Assembly (NCBI RefSeq): GCF_947250645.1
Contig: NZ_OX366334.1
Location: forward strand, 1,178,001-1,242,000
DNA length: 64,000 bases
From: Wolbachia endosymbiont (group B) of Eucosma cana
GTDB lineage: Bacteria > Pseudomonadota > Alphaproteobacteria > Rickettsiales > Anaplasmataceae
Direction: 5' to 3'
Shown: positions 1 to 11,700 of the stretch, piece after piece
How the letters are laid out: every line of letters starts with the position of its first letter
Numbering within the stretch: the stretch's first letter is position 1
Position numbers and translations under genes: made by a program
The notes under the pieces: model-generated
What the model saw: the letters and a program-made list of their open reading frames with translations, nothing else
Database searches by the model: none
What the model was told of the DNA's origin: nothing

Positions 1-424
1 GAGCAAGAAGTGTTTTACCATTTCCTGGTGGACCATATAAAAGGTAACCCTGTGGTGGTTTAAAACCAACTTTTTCAAACATTACCTTCTTCTCTTGTGA
101 TATATCATTACAAATCATACGTAGCTCTTCTTTTATTTCATCTGATAAGATGACATTATTAAGTGTTACTTTTTGCTCACCTTGCTCACCTTCTATTACT
201 TTAGATGGTTTCATTAAATAAATAGCAAAACAAATAGCAAGACCTAATACAACCGCAGTGCATATTACTGAACATGTCACTACAGCAGATGTTATAATAA
301 TAGGCATGAAGGATATAGTGGCCGCAGCAGCTTTAATTTTTAAAAAAAGAACATACATAAGATAAATAAAAGCAGCGATTGTTAGACATAATAAAACAAA
401 TTTAAAAAATCTTGTCCCACTCAT
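1..424 (-). CDS. Membrane-anchored AAA+ ATPase, FtsH-like (3' part outside window)
   Basis: Only the first 141 codons are inside the window; the gene runs off the left edge. The start ATG is at 424-422, 12 bases after the tilS stop, so the two genes probably form an operon. Two hydrophobic segments (about residues 7-28 and 37-71) are followed by a short linker and an AAA+ core beginning near residue 85. The Walker A motif GPPGNGKT is at residues 131-138, preceded by PPQGYLLY. This order of membrane segments then AAA+ domain is that of FtsH. However, the approach sequence differs from the usual FtsH 'DVAG' and 'IPKGVLLVGPPGTGKT' signatures, so it may be a divergent FtsH-like ATPase without a protease domain. 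The zinc-protease half cannot be checked here. Confidence 0.7.
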   Translation of the reverse strand, partial: MSGTRFFKFVLLCLTIAAFIYLMYVLFLKIKAAAATISFMPIIITSAVVTCSVICTAVVLGLAICFAIYLMKPSKVIEGEQGEQKVTLNNVILSDEIKEELRMICNDISQEKKVMFEKVGFKPPQGYLLYGPPGNGKTLLA

Positions 425-436
425 TCTAACCCTTAA

Positions 437-1729
437 TTAAATATTAGTTAACTTTAGCAAATTTTCCTTTATTATACTAGCGATAAAATATTTAATCTCG
501 CCATCACTAGTGCTCTTACTATTATGTTTCATACATGGATAAGCAAACATCTTTCCATCTTTTAGGACTACAGGTAAAGAGTAAAAAACTTCAGGGCAGC
601 AGTTGTAATCTTTTAGAAATTCAGGAATTTTTTGTGTTTTCTTTAGCGGAGCAATAGTTACTGAACACTTCTGATTGCTAAGTATTGTACAGCCAAATCT
701 ATTGTCCCATGTAATGGGTTCGCACATAGGCAAATTTACAGTAATTTCTTGTATCTTTGACGATTCTCTAATTATTAAGATATTTTCTCCATATTTTCTT
801 ATTTTGCACCCAGAAAGTGTACAGTTAACATTACTACCCTTTTGCAATATTTTATTAAATATTACGATAAGGCTGTTGTACCTTGGTTTATAATGTTTGC
901 TGGCAATTGCCATTATAGAGTAAAGAAGAAGCCTCAAGGCTATTTCCTCTGGCAATTGATAAAATTCACTTAGTTTAATTTCAATATAACCAAAATCATG
1001 AACATTAACACAATCATCAAATGCAAGGCGTGTGTAATGAATCAACGCTTTTGCGGCTCTTTTCATATGAAGTGCTGTAAGGCATATTCGCTCTGTTAGA
1101 ACATCTTGATTATCACTTGCTTTAAGCAAGTTACGGTATAGAGTTCGCCTGTATTTTAAGTCATAATTGCTTCTATCTTCGATCCATCTTAACTGATGAA
1201 GCTTAGCATACCTTTCTATTTCACTACGACTAAAATTTAACAACGGCCTAAATATATAAACACCATTTAAGAAAGATTTGTAATCCATTGATGATAATCC
1301 ATCTACTCCACTACCCCGCTCTAATCTCAACAAGAACGTTTCTGCTTGATCATTTTTGTGGTGAGCAACAAATAAATATTTAACATTATTATTTTTACAC
1401 CATTTTGTTAATAAGTTATACCGTGCTTTTCGTGCCTGCAACTGAATATTGCCTTTAATATTTTTCTTCTCCCAATTTAACATGAACGATTCCTTTGCCC
1501 CAAGTTCTTTTGCATAGCTTACAGCAAAATCAGCTTCTTTTTGAGACTCTGAACGTAACCCATGATTTACTGTTAATGCTATAGGAAGTGAAAGCTTGTT
1601 TTTTTTTGCCCAGTTAGTCATTAAGTGCAGTAAGACTATACTATCTACACCACCTGATACTGCAACTGCGATTTGATTATGGAAAGCAAAGCTATTAGCT
1701 ATATTTTGAAATAATAACTCTAATTTCAT
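437..1729 (-). CDS. tilS: tRNA(Ile)-lysidine synthase TilS
   Basis: TilS attaches lysine to C34 of the CAU-anticodon tRNA-Ile so that it reads AUA, an essential cytoplasmic ATP-dependent reaction. The N-terminal PP-loop SGGVDS lies at residues 25-30, followed by the family pattern HGLR, the ARxxRY segment and the [11 protein letters not shown] stretch, all typical of TilS. The 430-residue length fits a full-length protein with a C-terminal substrate-binding domain. It is transcribed leftwards and followed after 12 bases by the AAA+ ATPase gene, a tilS-ftsH type arrangement common in bacteria. The PP-loop is also found in MnmA, but the downstream motifs point to TilS. Confidence 0.95.
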   Translation of the reverse strand: MKLELLFQNIANSFAFHNQIAVAVSGGVDSIVLLHLMTNWAKKNKLSLPIALTVNHGLRSESQKEADFAVSYAKELGAKESFMLNWEKKNIKGNIQLQARKARYNLLTKWCKNNNVKYLFVAHHKNDQAETFLLRLERGSGVDGLSSMDYKSFLNGVYIFRPLLNFSRSEIERYAKLHQLRWIEDRSNYDLKYRRTLYRNLLKASDNQDVLTERICLTALHMKRAAKALIHYTRLAFDDCVNVHDFGYIEIKLSEFYQLPEEIALRLLLYSIMAIASKHYKPRYNSLIVIFNKILQKGSNVNCTLSGCKIRKYGENILIIRESSKIQEITVNLPMCEPITWDNRFGCTILSNQKCSVTIAPLKKTQKIPEFLKDYNCCPEVFYSLPVVLKDGKMFAYPCMKHNSKSTSDGEIKYFIASIIKENLLKLTNI

Positions 1730-1817
1730 TATGTTTCTTGATCGCCAGATAGTCTCTACGTCATACAGCGACTTATTTGTGGTATATCGCCGCTAACAAG
1801 CCAGAATTGCTCTCTTT

Positions 1818-1850
1818 TGTCATCCCAGTGCTTGACACTGGGACCCAGGT
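1818..1850. repeat. Wolbachia-type palindromic repeat, single unit
   Basis: Between tilS and pal there is a copy of a dispersed intergenic repeat starting TGTCATCCCAGTGCTTGACA. Its core is an inverted repeat, CCCAGTG at 1824-1830 and CACTGGG at 1836-1842. The same unit recurs at 5.2, 8.5, 16.8, 59.6 and 62.1 kb. It could act as a transcript hairpin, but no U-tract follows it. Confidence 0.8.
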
Positions 1851-1864
1851 TTTAATGCAAGAAA

Positions 1865-2344
1865 CTACTTCTTTATCCCAAAAAATGAAAATTCCACTCT
1901 ACGATTTTTAGCATGCTCTTTTTCATATTTAGAATTTCTAGAATCATCTTTTACATTAACCAAAGGCTCAGTTTCACCTTTAGAAGCAGTTTTTATTCTA
2001 TTTTCTAGATAAGGTGTACAGCTGACCATAAATTTTTTAACTGCATCTGCTCTTCTAGCTCCTAGTGCAAGATTATATTCGTGAGAACCACGATTGTCAG
2101 TATGACCAGTTAAAGTGACCTTTGCGTCAGGATTATTTTGTAACACTTCCATCACGTCAAGTAATACATCTGCACTCACTTCACTGATACTAGATTCATC
2201 ATAACCAAAGAAAACTCTTTTATCACCTATCTGCTTAACAACAGCATTCATTTTATTTGTCGTATTTACTCCTTTTTTAGGGCAAGAACTTACACCAGTA
2301 AGAAGCAAACAAAAACAACACATTATAATCAGTCTACTCCACAT
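1865..2344 (-). CDS. pal: Peptidoglycan-associated lipoprotein Pal (OmpA-like)
   Basis: A 159-residue lipoprotein of the Tol-Pal system, which ties the outer membrane to the cell wall and helps constriction. A hydrophobic signal sequence ends in the lipobox VSSC, giving Cys21 as the probable lipidated residue. An OmpA/MotB domain follows (about residues 45-155) with the conserved TGHTDNRGSHEYNLALGARRA segment split by LTGHTDNRG and the late NRRVEF motif. In Wolbachia, Pal is known as a lipoprotein that stimulates host Toll-like receptor signalling. The gene stands alone, with a 263-base gap upstream that holds its promoter, and tol genes are not adjacent here. Confidence 0.93.
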   Translation of the reverse strand: MWSRLIIMCCFCLLLTGVSSCPKKGVNTTNKMNAVVKQIGDKRVFFGYDESSISEVSADVLLDVMEVLQNNPDAKVTLTGHTDNRGSHEYNLALGARRADAVKKFMVSCTPYLENRIKTASKGETEPLVNVKDDSRNSKYEKEHAKNRRVEFSFFGIKK

Positions 2345-2607
2345 TACTAAACCTCCATAAATTTAAAATACAGTGTGTAATTTTAATTCTAGTACTAATA
2401 ATTCCTCTATAACTAGAATAGAGTCAAGGAAAATAAAATACTAAATGTTTTTTTACAATCTTACAATTAACTTTCTGATAAGATGCTCAGTTCTTAGCAA
2501 TGAGGTACAATAAAAGAATAAAATACAATTTTTTATTGTACTTTAAGCAAATATACTTTTAACTTTATTATTAATCTATTACGATATTAAGCAGATGTTT
2601 CAAAGCA

Positions 2608-5123
<2,516 letters not shown>

Positions 5124-5226
5124 ATTGTTTTTGAAGATCGAATTGTTTTGATGGAATTATGTAATATAAATGAGATCTCAGTGTCACGAACCAAGTAATT
5201 TAAAGGCAACTTCCAGCAGGAAGGGG

Positions 5227-5325
5227 TGTCATCCCAGCGCTTGACACTGGAACTTGACTACAAATAAGTATGCTGTTTCGATGAAATTGTGTAATAGAAA
5301 CTGGATTCCAGTGCTTGACACAGGT
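5227..5325. repeat. Palindromic repeat pair
   Basis: Between mreB and mnmA lies a diverged copy of the dispersed palindromic repeat. The left unit starts TGTCATCCCAGCGCTTGACA at 5227 and the right unit (CTGGATTCCAGTGCTTGACA) starts at 5301. The two flank about 45 bases of unrelated sequence. The right unit ends just before the mnmA start, so it forms part of that gene's leader. Confidence 0.7.
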
Positions 5326-5342
5326 TTGTGTTTATAAATTAT

Positions 5343-6455
5343 ATGCTAAAAGAATTTGAAATTGAACCTTTATTAAAAGATAAAGCTCCGCATCAAACTA
5401 AGGCTATTGTTGCAATGTCCGGGGGAGTTGATAGCTCCGTTGCTGCAGCACTGCTGTATAACCTTGGGTACGAAGTGATAGGTGTGACTCTTCAGCTCTA
5501 TGGCAGTGATGGTAATGCTAATGCGAGAAAGGGTGCATGCTGCGCTGGACAGGATATTTATGATGCCAAATACGTGGCTGAAAGTGTTGGCTTTCCCCAC
5601 TATATTTTAAACTACGAGGAAATATTCAAAAAGGAAGTAATAGAGGATTTTGCAAATACCTATATGCGTGGAGAAACTCCCATACCGTGCGTAAGGTGTA
5701 ACCAAACAGTAAAATTTCGCGATCTATTGCAAGTTACAAAAAATCTTGGTGCGGATGTGCTCGTAACAGGACATTACGTAAGAAGATTAGAAGAAAATGG
5801 TGAGGTAAAATTGTGTAGAAGCATCGATAAAAGTAAAGATCAAAGTTATTTTTTGTTTGCAACTACTGAGGAGCAGTTAAAGCTTTTGCGATTTCCATTA
5901 GGTGGATTCTATAAAAGTGATATAAGAAAATTAGCAAAGTATTTTGGCTTACAAATTTCTGAAAAGCCGGATAGTCAAGATATATGCTTTGTTTCCGAAA
6001 GCTATAGTAAAACAATAGCTAAATTAGCTCCACAATCTGTACAGAAAGGTAAAATAGTAGATATTCATGGAAAAGTGCTAGGTGAGCACAGCGGCATAGT
6101 AAATTTTACAGTGGGACAGAGAAGAGGCCTCTGCATCGCACACAATGAGCCTCTTTACGTGATAAAAATTAATACAGAAAATAATGAAGTTGTAGTAGGC
6201 CCGATCAATGCTCTAATGCAAAAAAAGATATTGGTCAAAGAGTTAAATTGGTTAGAACAACCAAAAGAAGGCATGGAAGTAACTGTGAAGCTTAGGTCAT
6301 CACATGCAGGAAGCTTAGCGACAATATATTCAACTGACGAAAAGAACAAAGCCTGTGTAATTTTAAACGACGATTACTTTGGCATCAGTCCAGGTCAAGC
6401 CTGTGTAGCATATAAGGGCGAACAAGTTATAGGTGGAGGTTGGATATGCTCCTAA
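5343..6455 (+). CDS. mnmA: tRNA-specific 2-thiouridylase MnmA
   Basis: MnmA thiolates U34 of the Lys, Glu and Gln tRNAs, using sulfur relayed from a cysteine desulfurase. The PP-loop MSGGVDSS is at residues 25-32. The two catalytic cysteines appear in PCVRCNQ (about residue 115) and SQDICFV (about residue 215), and the C-terminal SPGQACV segment is typical of the family. Starting at ATG 5343 gives 370 residues, the usual length. An in-frame GTG at 5328 would add five residues but overlaps the repeat. It is monocistronic on the plus strand. Confidence 0.95.
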   Translation: MLKEFEIEPLLKDKAPHQTKAIVAMSGGVDSSVAAALLYNLGYEVIGVTLQLYGSDGNANARKGACCAGQDIYDAKYVAESVGFPHYILNYEEIFKKEVIEDFANTYMRGETPIPCVRCNQTVKFRDLLQVTKNLGADVLVTGHYVRRLEENGEVKLCRSIDKSKDQSYFLFATTEEQLKLLRFPLGGFYKSDIRKLAKYFGLQISEKPDSQDICFVSESYSKTIAKLAPQSVQKGKIVDIHGKVLGEHSGIVNFTVGQRRGLCIAHNEPLYVIKINTENNEVVVGPINALMQKKILVKELNWLEQPKEGMEVTVKLRSSHAGSLATIYSTDEKNKACVILNDDYFGISPGQACVAYKGEQVIGGGWICS

Positions 6456-6562
6456 CTAAAGGGCTTAATTCTTTGATACAGAGTGTAAACGTACAATAAT
6501 ATTTATTGCTATTTTGCCATGTATCCCTTATACTATAAAGTAGAACATTATAGGTTTTAGCA

Positions 6563-7819
6563 ATGGTTAAGGAAGTTGAAGAACTAATAAAAATTGTTGG
6601 TAAGGGTAATTTATTAGAGGCCTTGTTTATTTTTTTAGGCGGTTTTCAACATGCTAACTTAACTGGTAAAATAGACCATAGAAACCATATTGGTTTGTCT
6701 TCATTCGTTAGAAAAAAAGAGGAATCATTAGATAAATATTTTAACTTACAATTTAGTCTACAAGGGTTGTTCTTAATTTATACTCAAGCTTATAAAATTT
6801 TAAGCGGAAGTAATAATCTGAGCACTCAAGATATCATAGATGAAATATATAAAGTTATTAAGGAGTCTGAGTTAGGTAAAGACATACACGAAGTAGTAGA
6901 TGGAAGAAAATTAGATTTACTTAACGTTTTGGCAAATCCAAAAAGAGAATCAATATTTAAAGCAGTAGAAGATTTTGAAAATAAGGTGCTTATTGATGTT
7001 AGAAGGTTGTTAAGTGAAGAAAATGCATTAAACGAATATGATAGAGAATTTACCTTAAATCAATGCATTATTGACTTCTATTATTCTATTCATCAAGACA
7101 TAAAAGTAGACAGTGGTGTAGTATTGTTATTTTCTATACTTGGTAACTATCATAAACTTTCTGAATATCACAAAGAGTCTATAAAAAAGGAAAATTTACC
7201 AATAATAGATAACATGGTTGTTCTCACATATATAGCGAATTTAGCTGGATTACTGCAAAGTATTAATTTGAAAGATCAAAATAGAGCCATTAAATATACC
7301 CTGGATTGTGAAAAGATAGGTACTCTAAACAGAACATTCAATATATCGGCGTCTGCAGGTTATAATAATCAAGGTTTTTTATTCTTGAAAAGAGTTGGAC
7401 CAATTTTGAAACAGCTGTTAAAGGAGCAAAATAGCAATAAGTTTGAAGAGAGGATAATAAACAACACACATTATTCAGCACCGCAAGAAGAGAATGAATG
7501 TAGGCCAAATTTCATCCTCAGCAAGCAAAATCACAAAAATACATTCTGTAAACTTATTTTAGGTATGTTTGTATTGTCTGTTGGGTTATATGTTGCTGAT
7601 TATTTCCTTATGGAGCAAAAATTATTTAATCCAATAAAAGGTGTCCTACCACAGGATAATTTTGCTAATCTAGTAATTGCTGCAATGCTTACTATCGTAA
7701 TAGTATATGCCTTATCTCAATTATTGAAACCACCACAGGAACCACCACTTTCAACAGTCGATGATGTGCGGAAGAAAAAATTAGAACCGCTCCATGCAAA
7801 TAAGCTCAGAACTACATAA
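6563..7819 (+). CDS. Hypothetical protein with two C-terminal membrane segments
   Basis: I do not recognise this 418-residue protein. Residues 1-325 are mostly helical and polar with no signal peptide. Two hydrophobic stretches (about 329-350 and 366-390) are followed by a short proline-rich, basic tail beginning PPQEPPL. This suggests a cytoplasmic N-terminal domain anchored by a C-terminal hairpin. A TATACTATAAAG stretch at about 6529 could serve as a -10 region. It lies between mnmA and ppa with gaps on both sides, so it is probably transcribed alone. It is likely lineage-specific. Confidence 0.75.
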   Translation: MVKEVEELIKIVGKGNLLEALFIFLGGFQHANLTGKIDHRNHIGLSSFVRKKEESLDKYFNLQFSLQGLFLIYTQAYKILSGSNNLSTQDIIDEIYKVIKESELGKDIHEVVDGRKLDLLNVLANPKRESIFKAVEDFENKVLIDVRRLLSEENALNEYDREFTLNQCIIDFYYSIHQDIKVDSGVVLLFSILGNYHKLSEYHKESIKKENLPIIDNMVVLTYIANLAGLLQSINLKDQNRAIKYTLDCEKIGTLNRTFNISASAGYNNQGFLFLKRVGPILKQLLKEQNSNKFEERIINNTHYSAPQEENECRPNFILSKQNHKNTFCKLILGMFVLSVGLYVADYFLMEQKLFNPIKGVLPQDNFANLVIAAMLTIVIVYALSQLLKPPQEPPLSTVDDVRKKKLEPLHANKLRTT

Positions 7820-7878
7820 ATGTGGCAACTTAAAAGCACATATTGTATAATGCTTATTCTTAAGTTAAGAGGTAATCC

Positions 7879-8385
7879 ATGGATTTAAGTAAAATAACAA
7901 CAAAACCAGATGCAATAAGTGTAGTAATTGAAATAAGTGCAAATGCTGAGCCTGTAAAGTATGAATTTAATAAAGAGCTTGGGTTGTTACAAGTTGACAG
8001 ATTTTTGTCTACCTCAATGACTTATCCTTGCAATTATGGGTTTATACCAAATACCTGCGCAGGTGATGGTGACCCTGCGGATGTTTTGGTGCTAACTCAA
8101 TTTCCTTTAGCGCCTGGAGTTTTGATATCGGTGCGTCCAGTAGGTGCATTACTTACCAAAGACGAGAAAGGAGAGGATGAAAAAATATTAGCTGTACCTA
8201 TCTCCAGTGTTGATAGCTATTATGACAATATAAAAAACTATTCTGATTTATCTAAAAACTTACTAGATAAAATAGCTCATTTCTTTTCTCATTATAAAGA
8301 TTTAGAAAAGGGAAAAACGGTGACAGTTGGAGAATGGGCTAATGTGGAAAAAGCAAAAGAAATCATTGAAAAAAGTAGAAATTAG
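7879..8385 (+). CDS. ppa: Inorganic pyrophosphatase
   Basis: A family I soluble pyrophosphatase that hydrolyses PPi from biosynthetic reactions, pulling them forward. The signature DGDPADVLV lies at residues 63-71 and contains the metal-binding aspartates 63, 65 and 68. Upstream, FLSTSMTYPCNYGFIPNT matches the conserved substrate region, and the length of 168 residues is normal. A purine-rich AAGTTAAGAGGT precedes the ATG. The next feature is a repeat-rich gap leading to tRNA-Ser. Confidence 0.96.
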   Translation: MDLSKITTKPDAISVVIEISANAEPVKYEFNKELGLLQVDRFLSTSMTYPCNYGFIPNTCAGDGDPADVLVLTQFPLAPGVLISVRPVGALLTKDEKGEDEKILAVPISSVDSYYDNIKNYSDLSKNLLDKIAHFFSHYKDLEKGKTVTVGEWANVEKAKEIIEKSRN

Positions 8386-8724
8386 TTTGCGTTGATTTAG
8401 CCTTAAATTACAGTTATTCGGAAAAATGTTGTTGTTTTTAATGGGTAAATATTGGTATCCGTTCAGGATAGCGGTAAGGTAGTATAACCATAGAGTAAAA
8501 GTGAGTTTACAACAAATGGTGTCATCCCAGTGCTTGACACTGGGATCCAGTCCTTTCGCACAAAAAACGTTGTAAAGTAACTTAGTTGGATCCCAGTGTC
8601 AGCTACTCTGATGACAAGAAAGGGAGTACAGGTTTCAATATTTGCATGCATCTGAACAGATACAAATATTGCAATTAAAAGCATTAGACAGGCAGTAAAG
8701 GTCTTGATATTATAGTAATAATTT
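8386..8724. repeat. Gene-free gap with a head-to-head palindromic repeat
   Basis: This 339-base gap has no convincing gene. It contains a unit starting TGTCATCCCAGTGCTTGACA (8520-8550) and a facing inverted unit ending in GATGACA (8586-8616), separated by about 35 bases. The pair could fold into a long hairpin. It sits just upstream of the serine tRNA. A 73-codon minus-strand frame across it is best read as chance. Confidence 0.7.
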
Positions 8725-8815
8725 GGAAGGGTGGCCGAGCGGCTGAAGGCGGCGGTTTGCTAAACCGTTATACGATTGAAAAGTCGTATCGAGGGTTCGA
8801 ATCCCTCTCCTTCCG
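8725..8815 (+). tRNA. tRNA-Ser (anticodon GCU)
   Basis: The 91-base sequence folds as a class II tRNA. The acceptor stem GGAAGGG pairs with TCCTTCC, with one G-U pair and discriminator G at 8815. The D-arm is GGCCGAGCGGCTGAAGGC. The anticodon loop TTGCTAA places GCT at 8759-8761. A long variable arm (ATACGATTGAAAAGTCGTAT) and a T-arm with GGTTCGAATCC follow. The long variable arm and GCU anticodon identify a serine tRNA reading AGC/AGU. No CCA is encoded. Confidence 0.95.
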
Positions 8816-8933
8816 TATATTATTGTTTAGGTATTCATTACAGTAATTTTACCCTCTTTTTTAATTATTAAAAAGTTAGCTAGCGTTTATTCAGTATTTA
8901 TTATAGAATTAGTTATTAGCTAAATAATTTTAT

Positions 8934-10061
8934 ATGCATAAAATACTAATTTTGATATTAATAATGCTGCCGCTTAGGTTACTTGCAACTGAGATTGAAA
9001 TTGTTGCAGATGTAAATGGTGAGCCAATTTCAAATTTAGATATCGAAAGACGTATAAACTTCATAAATTCATTGCTTGGCACTCAGAAGATTAATCAAAA
9101 AGAGGTAAAATCTCAAATTCTAAGACAGTTAATAGACGAAATTATCATTGTCAGCGAAGCACAGAAGATGAATATAGAATTGAGTAACGAGGAGTTAAAT
9201 AATGCTGTCACGTTATTCTTAACTCAAAGTTTAAAACTTAAGGCTGATGAAGTTGATCAATACGTAAAAAAGCATAATATAGATCTCAATACCCTAAAAA
9301 AACAAGTAAAGTGTCAGCTACTGTGGAACAAGATTATTGAAGTAGGAGTTGTACCGCTTATTAATATCAGCGATCAAGAAGTGGATGATGCAAGAAAGCA
9401 AAAAGAGAAGTCTGATTACCTTATTACGTTTCAGGAGTTCATAATTCCCGATCAGAAGATAGCTGAAGACTTAGTAAAAAAATTACGTACCAGTAATAAT
9501 CCAGAATCTTCAATAAAGATGCGCAAAGCAACAGTTAATTTAAGTCAGCTAAAAGGTACTCTCAAGGACGTTTTGGAAAGATTAGAAATCAGTGATGTAG
9601 CAGGTCCGGTTAGTTTAAGCGAAGGTTACTCTGTTATAAAAGTCATAGATAAGGTACAGCTCGATCATACACTGCTGAAAAGTACTTTAAAACTGAAACA
9701 GGTTGTAGTTGAAGGTTCAGAAAGTTTACTCTCTAATTTTAAGGAGCAAAAGGTCAGTTGTTTAAATTTTGAAAAGTTAGCAGATGATTTCAAGTTGCCA
9801 AGCGTAAAAGAGTTTGAAATAAAAATGCGAAATTTAAATCCTGATTTACAGATTTTATTTAGTAAAACAAATATGAATGAAATAGTAGAATTAAGAGAAA
9901 ATAGCACTGCAAAGTTGATGATGTTATGTGATATCAAAAATAATGCAATGGATATAGAAGCAATCAAACAGGAAATGTATCAACAAAAGATTATGATACA
10001 AAGCAACCTGTTATTGGATAATATGCGTAAAAATGCAGCTGTTAGTTATCAGTTTAATTGA
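8934..10061 (+). CDS. SurA-like periplasmic chaperone / peptidyl-prolyl isomerase
   Basis: A 375-residue exported protein. An N-terminal signal sequence (about 1-18, ending LLA) is followed by a SurA N-terminal helical domain with the family start VADVNGEPISNLDIERR and the region LRQLIDEIIIVSEAQK. A weak parvulin-like segment near residues 160-245 ends in AGPVSLSEGYSVIKVIDK, as in rotamase domains. SurA helps outer membrane proteins fold in the periplasm, so the WSP-like barrels are plausible clients. The parvulin part is diverged and may act only as a chaperone. The FNR-like gene follows after 33 bases. Confidence 0.82.
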   Translation: MHKILILILIMLPLRLLATEIEIVADVNGEPISNLDIERRINFINSLLGTQKINQKEVKSQILRQLIDEIIIVSEAQKMNIELSNEELNNAVTLFLTQSLKLKADEVDQYVKKHNIDLNTLKKQVKCQLLWNKIIEVGVVPLINISDQEVDDARKQKEKSDYLITFQEFIIPDQKIAEDLVKKLRTSNNPESSIKMRKATVNLSQLKGTLKDVLERLEISDVAGPVSLSEGYSVIKVIDKVQLDHTLLKSTLKLKQVVVEGSESLLSNFKEQKVSCLNFEKLADDFKLPSVKEFEIKMRNLNPDLQILFSKTNMNEIVELRENSTAKLMMLCDIKNNAMDIEAIKQEMYQQKIMIQSNLLLDNMRKNAAVSYQFN

Positions 10062-10094
10062 AGTTAGAGAGGTTTTCTACTCCATAAAAAGTTT

Positions 10095-10724
10095 ATGAAG
10101 AATATAATGCTCATTGGCGGTGGAGTTGGAAATGCAGTGTTATTTTCGATAGGCAAAGCTTGTCTTGAAAACAATCATAAGGTTTTATATTTCGCTGGCT
10201 ATAAGAAATTAAGTGATGTATTTAAACGAGCACTGATAGAACGTGCATCAAACGTGACAGTTTGGGCATGTGAAGAAAGATTGATAGAAACAAGCAGAGA
10301 ACAGGATAAATCCTTTCATGGTAATATAGTTGATGCAATAATCTCATATCAGCAAGGAAAGTTAGGTAAAATTACTATTAGTTTAAACACTATAGATAAA
10401 ATCATCACTATTGGTTCTGATAAAATGATGAAAGCTATAAATGAAGCTAGAAAAACAATTTTAAAACCATACCTAAAACCAAATCACGTAGCAATATCAT
10501 CTGTTAACTCTCCTATGCAGTGCATGATGAAAGAAATCTGCGCTCAATGTATTCAGCAACACATAAATAAGGAAACAGGAGAAATAAGTTTTGTTTATAG
10601 TTGCAGTAATCAAGACCAGGATATGGAGCTTGTTGACTTTGATTTTTTAAGTGAGCGCTTGAAGCAAAATAGTTTACAAGAAAAGCTCACTGCAAAATGG
10701 ATAGAACATGTTCAAAGACACTAA
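10095..10724 (+). CDS. FNR/PyrK-like NAD-binding domain with C-terminal cysteine cluster
   Basis: The protein begins with a nucleotide-binding glycine loop, MLIGGGVGNAVLFSIGKA, like the NAD(P) half of ferredoxin-NADP reductases and dihydroorotate dehydrogenase electron-transfer subunits. Near residues 141-168 it carries Cys-x5-Cys-x2-Cys-x15-Cys, resembling the [2Fe-2S] motif of PyrK-type proteins. The usual N-terminal FAD-binding barrel is absent, since the start codon lies directly before the glycine loop. It is therefore either a shortened enzyme needing a partner or the 3' part of a once longer gene. It sits 33 bases after the SurA-like gene and overlaps the cyclo-ligase gene by 17 bases. 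Confidence 0.6.
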   Translation: MKNIMLIGGGVGNAVLFSIGKACLENNHKVLYFAGYKKLSDVFKRALIERASNVTVWACEERLIETSREQDKSFHGNIVDAIISYQQGKLGKITISLNTIDKIITIGSDKMMKAINEARKTILKPYLKPNHVAISSVNSPMQCMMKEICAQCIQQHINKETGEISFVYSCSNQDQDMELVDFDFLSERLKQNSLQEKLTAKWIEHVQRH

Positions 10725-11235
10725 ACAGCACAAAGAGGAACTAAGGAAGCAATATAGAACCATAAGAAAAGATATTGATGAAAGTTATTCTAATTATGCA
10801 GCAAATTCTCTTATTAATCTTTTTAGTCAAAACTTAAGTTGCGTTAAAGGTAAAACAATAGCAGCGTACATTCCAACAGACGGAGAAATTAATGTTGTGC
10901 CTTTGATGCATCGTTTGCTTGATTTAGATTATAAAATAGCAATTCCTAATAAAAATAAGTTATTAAAATTTGAGGAATGGAATAAAGCAGATGAAGATAT
11001 AATACCCGATACAATCATTACTCCTGTTATTGCTTTTGATGATCATTTTAATAGGTTAGGTTTTGGCGGTGGTTGGTATGATGAAATGATAAAAAAATTA
11101 CGGCCACTTGGAAAAATATTTATAGGTGTAGCCTATGAGAAGCAATATTGTAAAAATTTACCTGTGGAAAAACACGATCAAAAATTGGATATTATAATTA
11201 CTGAGATGTGTGTTAGATTGAAAATGGAAAAGTAG
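10708..11235 (+). CDS. 5-formyltetrahydrofolate cyclo-ligase
   Basis: Converts 5-formyl-THF to 5,10-methenyl-THF with ATP, returning storage folate to the one-carbon pool. Family motifs are present: an N-terminal basic helix ELRKQYRTIRK, the substrate segment PTDGEINVVPL, the glycine-rich GFGGGWYD (about residues 118-125), and VEKHDQKLD near the end. The length of 175 residues is normal. Its start overlaps the 3' end of the preceding gene by 17 bases, so translation is probably coupled. folD at 45.4 kb acts in the same pathway. Confidence 0.92.
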   Translation: MFKDTKQHKEELRKQYRTIRKDIDESYSNYAANSLINLFSQNLSCVKGKTIAAYIPTDGEINVVPLMHRLLDLDYKIAIPNKNKLLKFEEWNKADEDIIPDTIITPVIAFDDHFNRLGFGGGWYDEMIKKLRPLGKIFIGVAYEKQYCKNLPVEKHDQKLDIIITEMCVRLKMEK

Positions 11236-11352
11236 GGATCTATTCGGGAACGTTTAAAAAAGGATAGGCATCAAGTTAAGGAAATAAAGGTATGAAGAAG
11301 ATAGGATAAGAAGATATAAAATTCTCTCGGATATATTTCAGTGAGAGAACTA

Positions 11353-11700
11353 ATGATGAATAAAATAACTTGCTTATCAAATTACCTCAACAAATTTTTC
11401 AATGAAATGGCAAATAATTGAAACAGAAAAGGAAGAGAAAATTGAGTAATTGATGATTCATAAAAGCTATAATTTTGGGTAATATAGGGGTTACAAACTG
11501 CAGCATAGATACAATGTGTCGATTATTAAATGAAGAATCTGTGATAATAACGAAACAGGGTTTAGATTTCAGGTTTACTAAAGAAGCAGTAGAATTTATG
11601 AAAAGAATGTACAATGGCTTTATTTTAAAATACCCTGCAAATTGATTGTAGAATCTTGCAGCAATTTAAAAGCGTCAAGTTATTGGATAGTAGCTTTGCC
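11353..11700 (+). pseudogene. IS4-type transposase remnant (5' part)
   Basis: Across two reading frames with in-frame stops I can read an N-terminal transposase fragment. It begins MMNKITCLSNYLNKFFNEMA and continues as FIKAIILGNIGVTNCSID, then ITKQGLDFRFTKEAVEF, and ends at the first DDE region as LQQFKSVKLLDSS. This resembles IS4-family transposases of Rickettsiales. The sequence stops exactly where the IS5-type inverted repeat begins at 11701, and I see no continuation beyond that element. Confidence 0.55.
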
